Source: Nitrospirota bacterium (GTDB taxonomy: Bacteria; Nitrospirota; Nitrospiria; Nitrospirales; UBA8639). From it: 43,310 nucleotides of DNA. Made by a program: the position numbers and the translations under genes. Every line of letters begins with the position of its first letter. Positions within the stretch are counted from its first letter, which is position 1. Positions 30,967 through 40,037 of this stretch are shown piece after piece. Location of the stretch: NCBI GenBank assembly GCA_029864405.1, contig JAOTTP010000020.1, positions 1 through 43,310 on the forward strand. Direction: 5' to 3'. The notes beneath the pieces are model-generated. The model saw nothing but the letters and a program-made list of their open reading frames with translations. It searched no databases and was not told the origin of the DNA.

Positions 30967-31670
30967 TGACTAAAGGAGAGATGCTGTACGAAGGAAAAGC
31001 CAAGAAGATTTTTCTGACCGAAAAGTTAGACGAAGTCATTCACTACTTCAAGGACGATGCCACCGCCTTCAATGCACAAAAACGAGGGACTATCCTGGAA
31101 AAAGGGGTGGTGAACAATAAAATCTCCGCAACGCTTTTCCAGTATCTTGCTGAAGCGGGCACTCCCAGTCACTTCATCCAACAACTCAATGATCGAGAAA
31201 TGTTAACGCGTCGGGTGAAAATTATTCCGGTGGAAGTTGTGGTGCGTAATCGAGCCACGGGCAGCATTGTCAAACGCTTGGGCTTAGAAGAAGGCTTGAT
31301 CATTGATCCACCATTGGTCGAGTTCTTCTATAAAGATGATTCGCTGGGCGACCCGCTCATTTCTGAAGACCATATTCGCCTGCTGAAATTGGCCACACCC
31401 TCGCAAATCGAGGAACTCCGACAGCAGGCTCTCAAAATCAACGAGGTGCTCAAACCTTTTTTCCAGAAAAGGGGCATGATGCTGGTGGATTTTAAGCTGG
31501 AATTTGGATTATGGAACGGTCAGATTATCTTGGCAGATGAAATTTCCCCGGACACGTGCCGTTTTTGGGATATCCAAACCGGGGAACGCATGGATAAGGA
31601 TCGTTTCAGAAAAGATTTGGGGCGGATCGAGGAAACCTATCAAGAAGTTCTTAAACGGGTATGCGGATAA
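30966..31670 (+). CDS. purC: phosphoribosylaminoimidazole-succinocarboxamide synthase
   Basis: PurC (SAICAR synthetase) joins CAIR with aspartate using ATP; its product is the substrate of PurB. The 234-residue protein has YEGKAKKIFLT, FKDDATAFNAQKRGTI and ISATLFQYLAEAG, then PVEVVVRNRATGSIVKRLG and LVDFKLEFGL, and DEISPDTCRFWD near the end. Motifs and length are normal. The ATG shares one base with the purB stop (TAATG), so the genes are coupled. A 115-base gap without a visible gene or hairpin separates it from purS. Confidence 0.97.
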   Translation: MTKGEMLYEGKAKKIFLTEKLDEVIHYFKDDATAFNAQKRGTILEKGVVNNKISATLFQYLAEAGTPSHFIQQLNDREMLTRRVKIIPVEVVVRNRATGSIVKRLGLEEGLIIDPPLVEFFYKDDSLGDPLISEDHIRLLKLATPSQIEELRQQALKINEVLKPFFQKRGMMLVDFKLEFGLWNGQIILADEISPDTCRFWDIQTGERMDKDRFRKDLGRIEETYQEVLKRVCG

Positions 31671-31785
31671 TTCACGATCTTCCGAGCAGAGTAATGGTTC
31701 TTTGCGAAAGGCTATATTGGCAACAACCCTGACGGTTACGTAAAGTGCTTATTCACCGGGTGCATGTCGAGTCTTCTGGGAAATC

Positions 31786-32031
31786 ATGAAAGCCAAAATT
31801 TACATCACGCTCAAAAACGGAATTCTTGATCCTCAAGGTCGAGCCATCCAGCAATCGCTTCAAACGCTTGGCTTTGGAACGGTTGGAGAAGTCCGCATTG
31901 GGAAATTCATCGAGGTAGATCTTTCTGAAACGGACACGACCTCTGCGGAAAATACGATAAAAGCTATGTGCGAAAAACTCCTAGCCAATACCGTCATTGA
32001 AGAGTATCAATACGAGATCCTTGAGACCTAA
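31786..32031 (+). CDS. purS: phosphoribosylformylglycinamidine synthase subunit PurS
   Basis: PurS bridges PurL and PurQ in the three-part FGAM synthase. The 81-residue protein is typical: KAKIYITLKNGILDPQGRAI, LGFGTVGEVRIGKFIEVDL and a C-terminal strand VIEEYQYEIL. It belongs with PurQ and the short PurL in this cluster; the window lacks the long single-chain PurL of enteric bacteria. The 95 bases to purQ hold no recognised gene. Confidence 0.93.
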   Translation: MKAKIYITLKNGILDPQGRAIQQSLQTLGFGTVGEVRIGKFIEVDLSETDTTSAENTIKAMCEKLLANTVIEEYQYEILET

Positions 32032-32126
32032 CTGATGGGTTCTCGGTCGTTCCTCATGATTGAATACGCCCTTTTCTTCCCTTACCCTTCTCATCTCAGT
32101 AGGAATGTCGACAAGAGGAGAACGCC

Positions 32127-32840
32127 GTGAACATCGGCATCATTGTCTTTCCCGGATCCAATTGTGATCGTGATTGCGCGTATGTCCTTTCGGAGGTCAT
32201 GGGACAAACCGCTCATTTCATCTGGCACCAAGAGACATCGGTTAACGGCATGGATGCCATCATTCTCCCAGGAGGCTTTTCCTATGGGGACTATCTACGC
32301 ACAGGTGCCATAGCCCGATTCTCTCCTATCATGGACGCGATCGCTGAATTTGCTGGGCGGGGTGGAATGGTCTTGGGCATTTGCAATGGATTTCAAATGC
32401 TTTTGGAACTTGGGATTTTACCCGGTGCCATGTTGCGCAACCGGGATCTTTCTTTCATTTGTGAAGATCGCTATATACGGGTAGAAAACGCGGATACCCC
32501 ATTCACCAACCAATGTAAACCTGGGCAGATTCTGAGACTCCCGATTGCCCATGCTGAGGGAAATTATTATACGAACCCTGTGACGTTGTCCGCATTGCAA
32601 GCCAATGCGCAAATCGTCTTTCGGTATTGTGATCGCGAAGGCCAGGTGACCTCTCAAGCCAATCCCAATGGATCGTTGGACAATATTGCGGGAATTCGTA
32701 ACCCGGCGGGCAACGTCCTTGGTCTGATGCCTCATCCAGAACGAGGAGCAGAACACCTTCTCAATAATGAGGACGGGGTGTGTCTTTTTCGATCCATGAT
32801 TTCAGCATTGGAAAAACACAAGACACCTCAACCTGTATAA
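32127..32840 (+). CDS. purQ: phosphoribosylformylglycinamidine synthase subunit PurQ (glutaminase)
   Basis: PurQ frees ammonia from glutamine and passes it to PurL. The 237-residue class I amidotransferase has [37 protein letters not shown], the nucleophile Cys in [13 protein letters not shown], and the His/Glu pair in MPHPERGAE. It starts with GTG; AGAGGAG seven bases upstream supports it. The protein is slightly longer than many PurQ. A DUF433 gene follows 50 bases later. Confidence 0.96.
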   Translation: MNIGIIVFPGSNCDRDCAYVLSEVMGQTAHFIWHQETSVNGMDAIILPGGFSYGDYLRTGAIARFSPIMDAIAEFAGRGGMVLGICNGFQMLLELGILPGAMLRNRDLSFICEDRYIRVENADTPFTNQCKPGQILRLPIAHAEGNYYTNPVTLSALQANAQIVFRYCDREGQVTSQANPNGSLDNIAGIRNPAGNVLGLMPHPERGAEHLLNNEDGVCLFRSMISALEKHKTPQPV

Positions 32841-32889
32841 GCCTGATCGCTGCCATCAGCCAGTGCCCCCATTGTTTGCCAAGGCCACC

Positions 32890-33120
32890 ATGGAAGTTTT
32901 TCCAGGAATCACGATGACTCCAGACACCTGCCACGGGAAACCATGTGTGGCAGGCACCGCCGTTGATGTGGCCACCGTGGTCGGAACACTTGGCATTGGG
33001 AAATCGTTTACTGACGTTCAGGAAACATTGAACCTGACATATGAACAAGTGCTCACGGCGTTGCGGTATGCCTCGTATGTCACGGATCATTTACCTCTTC
33101 GTCTACCTTCAGGTCGTTAA
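32890..33120 (+). CDS. DUF433 family small protein
   Basis: The 76-residue protein fits DUF433: MEVFPGITMTPDTCHGKPCV, AGTAVDVATVVGTL in place of the usual GTRIPV, then SFTDVQETLNLTYEQVLTAL. The family resembles the helical part of some antitoxins and is often found next to a PIN-like DUF5615 toxin; no such partner is here, since purQ and purL flank it. ATG 32890 has AAGG five bases upstream and is preferred to GTG 32863. Its presence between purQ and purL, inside a purine operon, is unusual. Function is unknown. Confidence 0.7.
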   Translation: MEVFPGITMTPDTCHGKPCVAGTAVDVATVVGTLGIGKSFTDVQETLNLTYEQVLTALRYASYVTDHLPLRLPSGR

Positions 33121-33255
33121 GCCACAGGACAGAATGATCCTGTCTATGATAGGTTCTCTCTCATTGAAATGACCGTGCTCCTGGCTTTCCTATGTACATT
33201 TCTGTGAGCGTTGAGAACATGAACCTCGTCGGTTTGTTTCAAAATTATTAGCGTC

Positions 33256-33267
33256 ACATACGTATGT
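33256..33267 (+). promoter_or_regulatory. 12-base perfect palindrome before purL
   Basis: ACATACGTATGT is a perfect palindrome in the roughly 210-base gap between the DUF433 gene and purL. Its core ATACGTAT also occurs upstream of groES (24653-24660) and at the rlpA start (16030-16037). It may be a protein-binding site or chance. A small GACAG/CTGTC hairpin (from about 33128) is the only other structure in the gap. Confidence 0.25.
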
Positions 33268-33331
33268 TCACCGCTCTCATTCCCTTTTTTACTTATTGGG
33301 AAGAGATCCCCATCATGATGAGTTGCTTGCC

Positions 33332-35605
33332 ATGATCCAGGAATCAAAAGCCTTGCCCCACGTACCCCTTACGCCGAAAATCATTGAACAGCATGGTCTG
33401 TCTGAGGATGAGTATCAGCAAATCCTCAAGCATCTTGGTCGTGAGCCTAATCTCACTGAGTTGGGTATCTTTTCCGTGATGTGGAGTGAACATTGCAGTT
33501 ATAAAAGTTCACGCATTCATTTGAAACGATTTCCCACCGAAGGGGAGCGAGTGGTTCAAGGGCCTGGAGAAAACGCCGGAGCCGTGGATATTGGTGAGGG
33601 ACTTGCGGCAGTGTTCAAGATGGAATCGCACAATCACCCGTCATATATTGAACCGTTTCAAGGAGCGGCAACGGGTGTCGGAGGCATTCTCCGCGATATT
33701 TTTACCATGGGAGCACGCCCGATTGCGTTATTAAATTCACTACGATTCGGTGAATTGGACCTTCCCAAGAATCAGCATATCCTCAAAGGAGTCGTCTCTG
33801 GAATTTCTTCCTATGGGAACTGCATGGGGGTGCCGACGGTGGGTGGGGAGATTACGTTTAACGATATTTATTCAAAGAATCCGCTGGTCAATGTTTTTTG
33901 TCTTGGGATCGTCAAGAAAGATCGTCTCCTTCGAGGATTAGCCAAAGGTGCCGGAAATCACGTGCTGTACATCGGTGCCAAAACGGGCCGAGATGGGATT
34001 CATGGCGCCACTATGGCCTCTGACAGTTTTGACGATGCCTCCGAAAAGAAGCGTCCGAATGTGCAAGTTGGCGATCCCTTTTTAGAGAAACTGTTACTTG
34101 AAGCCTGCCTTGAATTTTTAGAGCAGGACCTGTTGGTCGGGATTCAGGACATGGGGGCGGCTGGGCTCACCAGCTCGTCCTGCGAAATGGCCTCCCGCGC
34201 CGGAACCGGCATTGACATGGATCTGGCCAAAGTCCCCCGGCGTGAACCGCACATGACTCCCTATGAAATTCTGTTATCGGAATCCCAGGAAAGGATGTTG
34301 CTGGTCGCTCAACCCGGCAAAGAAGAGTCTGTCCTTGCGATCTGCCGGAAATGGGGAATTGATGCCGCGGTCGTTGGACAGGTGACAGAAGATGGGATCC
34401 TTCGCATCAGAGAGGGCAATAAGGTTGTGGCTGAAATACCCGCTCATGCTCTTGCTGAATTAGGGCCACGCTATGATCGCCCTGCTGCGCCACCTCCCTA
34501 TCAGGAGTTTTTGCAATCCTTAAATATTGATACGCTTCCAGACGTCAAAAATCCTGCCGAGGTGTTATTGAAACTATTAGCTTCACCAACCATCGCCAGC
34601 AAACGTTGGGTGTTTCGGCAATATGATCATATGGTGGGAACCAATACCGTGGTGTGCCCCGGCTCCGATTCCGCCGTGGTTCGCATCAAAGGCACCACCA
34701 AAGCCCTGGCCATGACGACGGACGGCAATAGCCGATATTGTCTGCTGAATCCCTATATGGGAGGAGGATTAGCCGTCGCTGAAGCCGCCAGAAATCTGGT
34801 TTGTGCCGGAGCCCAACCGATCGGGGTCACCGACTGCCTCAATTTCGGCAACCCAGAGCGTCCGGACATTATGTGGCAATTCATCATGGCGGTCGAAGGC
34901 ATCGCCGACGCATGTCGATCATTCGAAATTCCTGTCGTCAGCGGGAACGTCAGCTTTTATAACGAAACGAATGGCCTCTCTATCTATCCAACCCCGATTT
35001 TAGGAATGGTCGGACTCATTGAGCGTCCGGAAGCCATTACCACTCAATGGTTCAAGCAGGCAGGCGATCATATTCTCTTGTTGGGAGAGACGAAAGAAGA
35101 CTTAGGCGGGACGGAATACCTCAAGGTCATTCATTCTCGTGAACAAGGGAATCCCCCTTGGTTGGATCTGGATCGAGAAAAGGCCCTTCATTCCTGTCTC
35201 CTCGCATTAATCCATAATGGGCTGGTGCAATCAGCGCATGATTGCTCAGAAGGCGGATTACTCGTTACACTAGCGGAGTGTTGCCTCACACATCCCTCCA
35301 CTCCATTTGGGGCAACTGTGATGCTGAACCAGCATCGCTTGCGTCAAGACGCCCTGCTTTTTGGAGAAAGCCCTTCCCGGGTTGTCGTCTCAATTAAACC
35401 GGAGCATGCCAAGCAGGTGATGGAGTTGGTTCAACGCTCGGGAGTGCCAAGCACAGACTTGGGACAGGTCACTCAAGGCAATATGGACATCGCTGTTCGC
35501 GGAACCGGGGACCAGCCGGTATGCCAGATCAGTATGTCCCTTTCCGAAATGGGAGATCAATGGCACCACGCTCTTGCACGACAACTAGGAGCCGAAGCAT
35601 CGTGA
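33332..35605 (+). CDS. purL: phosphoribosylformylglycinamidine synthase subunit PurL
   Basis: PurL is the ATP-dependent synthase that makes FGAM from FGAR with ammonia from PurQ. The 757-residue protein is the short bacterial form. Typical segments include [60 protein letters not shown] and [21 protein letters not shown] 33332 ([18 protein letters not shown]) is the better start; a TTG at 33296 would add 12 residues. Neither has a strong ribosome site. It precedes purF by 79 bases. Confidence 0.95.
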   Translation: MIQESKALPHVPLTPKIIEQHGLSEDEYQQILKHLGREPNLTELGIFSVMWSEHCSYKSSRIHLKRFPTEGERVVQGPGENAGAVDIGEGLAAVFKMESHNHPSYIEPFQGAATGVGGILRDIFTMGARPIALLNSLRFGELDLPKNQHILKGVVSGISSYGNCMGVPTVGGEITFNDIYSKNPLVNVFCLGIVKKDRLLRGLAKGAGNHVLYIGAKTGRDGIHGATMASDSFDDASEKKRPNVQVGDPFLEKLLLEACLEFLEQDLLVGIQDMGAAGLTSSSCEMASRAGTGIDMDLAKVPRREPHMTPYEILLSESQERMLLVAQPGKEESVLAICRKWGIDAAVVGQVTEDGILRIREGNKVVAEIPAHALAELGPRYDRPAAPPPYQEFLQSLNIDTLPDVKNPAEVLLKLLASPTIASKRWVFRQYDHMVGTNTVVCPGSDSAVVRIKGTTKALAMTTDGNSRYCLLNPYMGGGLAVAEAARNLVCAGAQPIGVTDCLNFGNPERPDIMWQFIMAVEGIADACRSFEIPVVSGNVSFYNETNGLSIYPTPILGMVGLIERPEAITTQWFKQAGDHILLLGETKEDLGGTEYLKVIHSREQGNPPWLDLDREKALHSCLLALIHNGLVQSAHDCSEGGLLVTLAECCLTHPSTPFGATVMLNQHRLRQDALLFGESPSRVVVSIKPEHAKQVMELVQRSGVPSTDLGQVTQGNMDIAVRGTGDQPVCQISMSLSEMGDQWHHALARQLGAEAS

Positions 35606-35684
35606 TCATGGTTTTTCCTTCGACATGGTTGAAATTACCTGCCCTCCTTACCGATCAAGATGGTCTGACATCTTTGAGGACGTC

Positions 35685-37136
35685 ATGAGGAAGTTGCCGA
35701 TGGTACAGACCATGCCTTCGCCGGATGGATTTCATGAGGAATGTGCCGTCTTCGGCATTGCAGGGTCGAAGGAAGCCGCGAATCTGACGTACCTAGGCCT
35801 CTATGCCTTACAACACCGGGGGCAAGAAGGCTCCGGCATTGTGTCTTCGGATGGAGAGCAATTCTTTCAGAAAAAGGGGTTAGGCCTCGTTGCGGATATT
35901 TACTCTAAAAAATCGTTACGCGAACTCCCGGGAACAAAGGCGATCGGCCATAATCGATATTCCACGGCTGGCAGCGGTCAGTTGCAAAACGTTCAACCCT
36001 TGTCCGTTAACTTCGCCTTTGGCAATTTGGCGTTAGCCCACAACGGGAATTTAATAAATGCGGGAGTGCTTCGAGGGGAGCTCGAAGCCTATGGGGCTAT
36101 TTTTCAGTCGGACTCCGATAGCGAGGTCATCATTCACCTGATCGCCCACTCCAAAGGGGATACCATCGTGACCCGGGTGATTGACGCATTAAGTCTGGTT
36201 CGAGGAGCCTTTTCCTTGGTGCTGTTAACTGATGATCATTTGATTGCGGCCCGCGATCCGTTTGGATTTCGTCCGCTGTGTTTGGGACGCTATAAAGGCA
36301 GTTGGGTTGTGGCATCCGAGACGTGCGCATTCGATCTGATTGATGCCAAGTTCGTCCGTGAAGTTGAACCGGGAGAAATCGTTGTCATTCAGGATTCCGA
36401 ATTGACCTCGTATCATCCGTTTCTCGAACGCCAGCGAGCCCAATGTGTATTTGAATACGTCTATTTCGCGAGACCCGATTCGAAAATTTTTGGTCCCAAT
36501 GCCGTGTACCCGGTTCGCAAAGCCTTTGGACGTCAATTGGCCAAGGAATGTCCAGCCGACGCAGACATGGTCATCCCGGTTCCCGATTCCGGTGTTCCAG
36601 CAGCCTTGGGCTATGCCGAAGGGATGGGGTTACCCTTTGAGATCGGATTGACACGCAATCACTACGTGGGCCGGACCTTCATTGAACCGCAACAAACCAT
36701 TCGCCATTTTGGCGTGAAGTTGAAACTGAATCCGGTCCCGGATGTCTTAGAAGGGAAACGGATTGTGGTCGTGGATGATTCCCTTGTTCGAGGCACCACC
36801 AGCCGGAAAATTGTCAAAATGCTGCGACAGGCCGGTGCCCGAGAAATTCACCTGCGCATCAGTTCCCCCCCGGTCATTGCCCCATGTTATTATGGAATTG
36901 ATACCCCGACGCAAAAAGAACTCATTGGGTCAAATCTCAGTATTGAAGAGGTTCGGCGTTATGTGACGGCTGACAGTTTGGGGTACCTCAGTCTCGAAGG
37001 CATGCTCGCCATGGCTCCAGGCCTTTCCCATCACTATTGTAATGCCTGTTTTACGGATAATTATCCCATCACGTTAACCAAAGCCGAGCACCTGCAACTC
37101 GGATTATTCGAGCCGAATCAACTCTCTCGCTCGTAA
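35685..37136 (+). CDS. purF: amidophosphoribosyltransferase
   Basis: PurF makes phosphoribosylamine, the first step of purine synthesis. With ATG 35685 (GAGGA four bases upstream) the protein has 483 residues. Cys20 in GFHEECAVFGIAGS is the N-terminal nucleophile, so a 19-residue propeptide would be removed. GHNRYSTAGSGQLQNVQPL and LAHNGNLIN are glutaminase motifs; VVVDDSLVRGTTSRKIV is the PRPP loop. Cysteines in QCVFEYVYF, APCYYGID and HYCNACFTDNYP match the [4Fe-4S] sites of the Bacillus-type enzyme. An open frame extends to 35625, but lacks a ribosome site. It closes the purine cluster. Confidence 0.95.
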   Translation: MRKLPMVQTMPSPDGFHEECAVFGIAGSKEAANLTYLGLYALQHRGQEGSGIVSSDGEQFFQKKGLGLVADIYSKKSLRELPGTKAIGHNRYSTAGSGQLQNVQPLSVNFAFGNLALAHNGNLINAGVLRGELEAYGAIFQSDSDSEVIIHLIAHSKGDTIVTRVIDALSLVRGAFSLVLLTDDHLIAARDPFGFRPLCLGRYKGSWVVASETCAFDLIDAKFVREVEPGEIVVIQDSELTSYHPFLERQRAQCVFEYVYFARPDSKIFGPNAVYPVRKAFGRQLAKECPADADMVIPVPDSGVPAALGYAEGMGLPFEIGLTRNHYVGRTFIEPQQTIRHFGVKLKLNPVPDVLEGKRIVVVDDSLVRGTTSRKIVKMLRQAGAREIHLRISSPPVIAPCYYGIDTPTQKELIGSNLSIEEVRRYVTADSLGYLSLEGMLAMAPGLSHHYCNACFTDNYPITLTKAEHLQLGLFEPNQLSRS

Positions 37137-37152
37137 GTGCATGCCCGTTTTG

Positions 37153-37182
37153 TTGCTGCTGAAAAATTTCGTGTGTTAGAAT
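37153..37182 (+). promoter_or_regulatory. extended -10 promoter of the thioredoxin-fold gene
   Basis: TTGCTG (37153-37158), 18 bases, and TAGAAT (37177-37182) preceded by TGT as an extended -10. The -10 matches five of six positions, the -35 only three. It would start transcription about 55 bases before the ATG at 37247. Confidence 0.45.
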
Positions 37183-37246
37183 TTTATCGTGGCTCAAGGG
37201 GCAAACCCAAAGGGGGTGCCTCTGGCATCTCATCCAGGAGGAACCT

Positions 37247-37801
37247 ATGAAGAAATACATTCATTACCTCGTCATCGTGGGAATCATTGCGTTGAGTACC
37301 AGCTTCATCGCTCACGCCGGGAGTTTTTTTAAAGTCGGCGAGGCCGCTCCCAATTTCTCACTCACCGGTGTTGATGGACAGCCTCTCTCCCTGGACCAAT
37401 TTAAAGGTAAAGTGGTGGTTCTGGGACTCTTTCATATTTGCGAACCGTGTTTAATCCAAAGCACCAACCTACAGAGGGTCCATGAGGCCACGAAAGACAA
37501 GCCCGTGGCCGTGATCGGGATCAATTCTTCGGGGGATTCCCGGTCCGACGTGATGGAGTTTATGCAAGGCTTTCCCATGAAGGTCACGTATCCCTATCTC
37601 TTAGATCCCGAGAAGACAACAGACAAACTCTATGGTGGAGGAAAATTCATTCCAAATGTGTACGTGATCGATCAACGTGGTCTGATCCGTTGGCAGCGAG
37701 TGGGGAACTTCTTTACGGATGGCACCTTAGCGGGACACGAAGCCATTCTTCAGGAAGTGGAGAAATTATTACAGGCACCACAGACTCCATCGGCCATGTA
37801 G
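37247..37801 (+). CDS. secreted thioredoxin-fold protein (AhpC/TSA-TlpA type)
   Basis: The 184-residue protein has a signal peptide (KKYIHYLVIVGIIALSTSF, site at AHA-GS, residues 22-24) and a thioredoxin fold of the AhpC/TlpA type: GEAAPNFSLTGVDGQPLSLD, GKVVVLGLFHICEPCLIQST, PVAVIGINSS, then the cis-Pro segment KFIPNVYVIDQRGLIRW. The active site is CEPC (Cys65, Cys68), close to TlpA but with His-Ile instead of Trp before it. It is likely a periplasmic thiol-disulfide protein or reductase. AGGAGGAACCT before the ATG is a strong ribosome site. It has its own promoter after purF. Partner proteins cannot be named from the sequence. Confidence 0.9.
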   Translation: MKKYIHYLVIVGIIALSTSFIAHAGSFFKVGEAAPNFSLTGVDGQPLSLDQFKGKVVVLGLFHICEPCLIQSTNLQRVHEATKDKPVAVIGINSSGDSRSDVMEFMQGFPMKVTYPYLLDPEKTTDKLYGGGKFIPNVYVIDQRGLIRWQRVGNFFTDGTLAGHEAILQEVEKLLQAPQTPSAM

Positions 37802-37846
37802 GTCGCGGACTCTCTTTATGCTTTCTTGAACCAATGTTAGGGCACA

Positions 37847-38086
37847 ATGGACGAACTAGAAGACGGAAAACAAAAATTTCTTGAGATCGTGAAAGCCCTT
37901 GATGCGTCCGTGGAGGTCGTCATTCCTACCACTCCTTCGCGCAGTCTTTTGCTCATTTCTCTGACGAAAGGCCCCAATCGTAAATTTATAACAGTCCATG
38001 AGGATGACATCTTAGATCTCCCAGAAGAACCTGGCGTTCAAGCCAAAGTCACAACCCTTCTTCAAGAAACCCTGGGAACCTTATGA
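37847..38086 (+). CDS. small protein of unknown function, 79 residues
   Basis: The 79-residue protein has no signal peptide, membrane segment or cysteine. It is acidic and looks like a small alpha/beta domain: MDELEDGKQKFLEIVKALDA, VEVVIPTTPSRSLLLISLTK, KFITVHEDDILDLPEE and a C-terminal helix. It starts 45 bases after the thioredoxin-fold gene and overlaps the next gene by ATGA, so it is translated together with it. The weak TAGGG before the ATG fits coupled expression. I do not recognise the family. Confidence 0.7.
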   Translation: MDELEDGKQKFLEIVKALDASVEVVIPTTPSRSLLLISLTKGPNRKFITVHEDDILDLPEEPGVQAKVTTLLQETLGTL

Positions 38087-38682
38087 AAACCATTCTGCCT
38101 CATATTTCTGAATGGTCCTGGTTCTCCGAAGAGAAACAGCTCAACTTCAATGGCCATTTATTAGCCGTGGGAGAGCATCGAATATTAGTCGACCCTCCTC
38201 CCATGAGTGCCGGTGATTTGGCGATGACGCAGCGCGGAGGGGCTCCGGATTATATTATCCTGACCAATCGAGACCATGAACGGGAGGCGGCTCATTTCCG
38301 AAAAACCTTCAACTGTCAGGTGATGGCGCCGGAATTAGATGCCAAAGAGATGACGCTCACCATCGATAAAACGTTTAAGGATGGGGAGTTGCTTCCTGGT
38401 GGGATTTGGGTGGTTCAGCTTTCGCATCAAAAATCTCCAGGAGAAAGCGCGTTATTTTTGCAGCAAGGCCAAGGGGTGCTGATTGTGGGGGACGGGATCA
38501 TTGGGGATCCAGCAGGGTCACTCCGGCTTCTGCCTCCAGAAAAATATGTCGACATCGCCCAAGCCCGTGAAGGTCTTCGTCGATTATTAAAGTATACCTT
38601 TGAAAGCCTCCTGGTGGGAGATGGCACGTCCATGCTCACTGGAGCCAAGCCTGCGCTTGAACGACTGTTGGCAGATGAATGA
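38083..38682 (+). CDS. metallo-beta-lactamase-like protein with altered metal motif
   Basis: The 199-residue protein resembles the beta-lactamase fold: GHLLAVGEHRILVDPPPMSA is the start, then PDYIILTNRDHEREAAHFRK, FNCQVMAPELDA, WVVQLSHQKSPGESALFLQQ and GVLIVGDGIIGDP. The usual metal motif HxHxDH is replaced by NRDHER, which keeps one Asp-His pair, and the second-shell His in LSHQKSPGE and Asp in GDGI are present. So a complete two-metal hydrolase site is not seen; it may bind one metal or none. It overlaps the 79-residue gene by four bases and forms an operon with it. The substrate is unknown. A cytoplasmic protein. Confidence 0.75.
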   Translation: MKTILPHISEWSWFSEEKQLNFNGHLLAVGEHRILVDPPPMSAGDLAMTQRGGAPDYIILTNRDHEREAAHFRKTFNCQVMAPELDAKEMTLTIDKTFKDGELLPGGIWVVQLSHQKSPGESALFLQQGQGVLIVGDGIIGDPAGSLRLLPPEKYVDIAQAREGLRRLLKYTFESLLVGDGTSMLTGAKPALERLLADE

Positions 38683-38745
38683 ACCGAAAGTATGAGAAGG
38701 CCATGGAAATTTTTTCATCTCTCCTGTGACGCTAAGTGAGTACTT

Positions 38746-39549
38746 ATGCCCTGGTCTCAATCCGCCAATCTCAATTGTCTAGGCAATCAACACTTTTCCA
38801 AAGGTTTTTATACGGAAGCCTTTCAGTGTTATGCGCAGGCTCTGGAAGTTGATCGTCAAAATGGAGACCAACGGTCTTTGGCTACCACACTGGGCAACCT
38901 GGGTAATATTTGCGCCGTGAGTGGTCGCCGGGAACAAGCCAGAGCCTATTATGCCGAGGTGCTTGAGCTTCAAAAAATTCTTGGTGATGATCGGGGGATT
39001 AGTACCACTTTAGCCAATTTGGGGAACCTTTCGGCCGATGCAGGCGAATGGGAACGAGCCCAGGCCTATTATTTGGAAGCCTTGGATCTCATGAATCATT
39101 TGTCCGACTATGCCGGAAAAGCGGTCTTACTCTCTGATTTGGGGTTGGTGGCGAGGGAAACCGGCAAGGAAGAGGATGCGCTCGCCTATTATCAGGAATC
39201 CTTAATCTTGATGCGCCGGGTCGGGAATGAAGCCGGACAATCCGATGTCTTTCGTATGATGGCACGGTTGTATTTAAGTCAACGACGATTTGAGGAAGCG
39301 CAATCCTGTACATTGACCAGTCTGGATGTCGCCAGGCGGCTGAAGGATGAACTCCGTATGGGCGGGGCCTGGTATGTGCTTGCCAGTTGCCATGAGGCCC
39401 AAGGCCAATGGAGTCAAGCCGTGCAATATTTACAAAAAGTCGTTCGCATCGACCAAAAATATCAATTGCCAAAACTCGCCGAAAACACCCAGCGATTACA
39501 GGCGTTAGCATCACGTCTAGGCGCCACAACCGGACACCCGCATGAGTGA
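38746..39549 (+). CDS. tetratricopeptide repeat protein, 267 residues
   Basis: About six TPR units of 36-40 residues fill the protein: CLGNQHFSKGFYTEAFQCYA, TLGNLGNICAVSGRREQARA, TLANLGNLSADAGEWERAQA, LLSDLGLVARETGKEEDALA, then a less regular one (MMARLYLSQRRFEEAQS) and AWYVLASCHEAQGQWSQAVQ. There is no signal peptide or catalytic domain. The repeats have the pattern of the TPR_12 group and form a protein-binding superhelix. Its stop overlaps the next start by eight bases. It lies 63 bases after the lactamase-like gene. The partner is unknown. Confidence 0.88.
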   Translation: MPWSQSANLNCLGNQHFSKGFYTEAFQCYAQALEVDRQNGDQRSLATTLGNLGNICAVSGRREQARAYYAEVLELQKILGDDRGISTTLANLGNLSADAGEWERAQAYYLEALDLMNHLSDYAGKAVLLSDLGLVARETGKEEDALAYYQESLILMRRVGNEAGQSDVFRMMARLYLSQRRFEEAQSCTLTSLDVARRLKDELRMGGAWYVLASCHEAQGQWSQAVQYLQKVVRIDQKYQLPKLAENTQRLQALASRLGATTGHPHE

Positions 39550-39985
39550 GTCCTCCAACCCTTCAACCCTGTGGCCTCAGGCCAGGACCTATCTTGTGAA
39601 GGAAATTCGCGGGTGGTTGGATGTCCATTCCACGGACGCCTTAACCCTCCCGTTACCGGATGAGGATTGGTTGCTTGAAATCACCGCCGACGGCAAACTG
39701 GTGTGCATGGCAGGGTACGATCTGGATGATATGAAAAGCATGCTGTCGGATGGGACGCCCGAAGATTTAGGAACCGACGAACTCGCGAAACAAGCCAAAT
39801 TCTACCTACAACAAACTGTTTCCAAACACCGTCCAACACTCATGCGCCAAGGGTTCACCGAACGAATTGAGATGAATGAGTCGCATGTGGCCGCTCACTA
39901 TGAACGCCCGGTCGACTTCGGAAATCTTGCTGACCTCCATCAACAAATCACAACCTGTCTGACATGGTTTCCAGCTTCCCGCTAG
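39542..39985 (+). CDS. hypothetical protein coupled to the TPR protein, 147 residues
   Basis: I do not recognise this protein. It is acidic and mixed alpha/beta without signal peptide or membrane segment: ARTYLVKEIRGWLDVHSTDA, LPDEDWLLEITADGKLVCMA, DELAKQAKFYLQQTVSKHRP and a C-terminal helix DLHQQITTCLTWFP. The start codon lies inside the TPR gene (overlap of eight bases), pointing to coupled translation and perhaps a shared complex. A spacer of 52 bases then leads to the methyltransferase. Confidence 0.7.
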   Translation: MSESSNPSTLWPQARTYLVKEIRGWLDVHSTDALTLPLPDEDWLLEITADGKLVCMAGYDLDDMKSMLSDGTPEDLGTDELAKQAKFYLQQTVSKHRPTLMRQGFTERIEMNESHVAAHYERPVDFGNLADLHQQITTCLTWFPASR

Positions 39986-40037
39986 CAACACCTCCAATTC
40001 CTATATCGAACCACTCACTCACGCCAGCCTGATCATC

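Noticed and set aside
39089-39529. 146-codon minus-strand frame inside the TPR gene
   Set aside because: Antisense shadow of the repeats; no support on its own strand.
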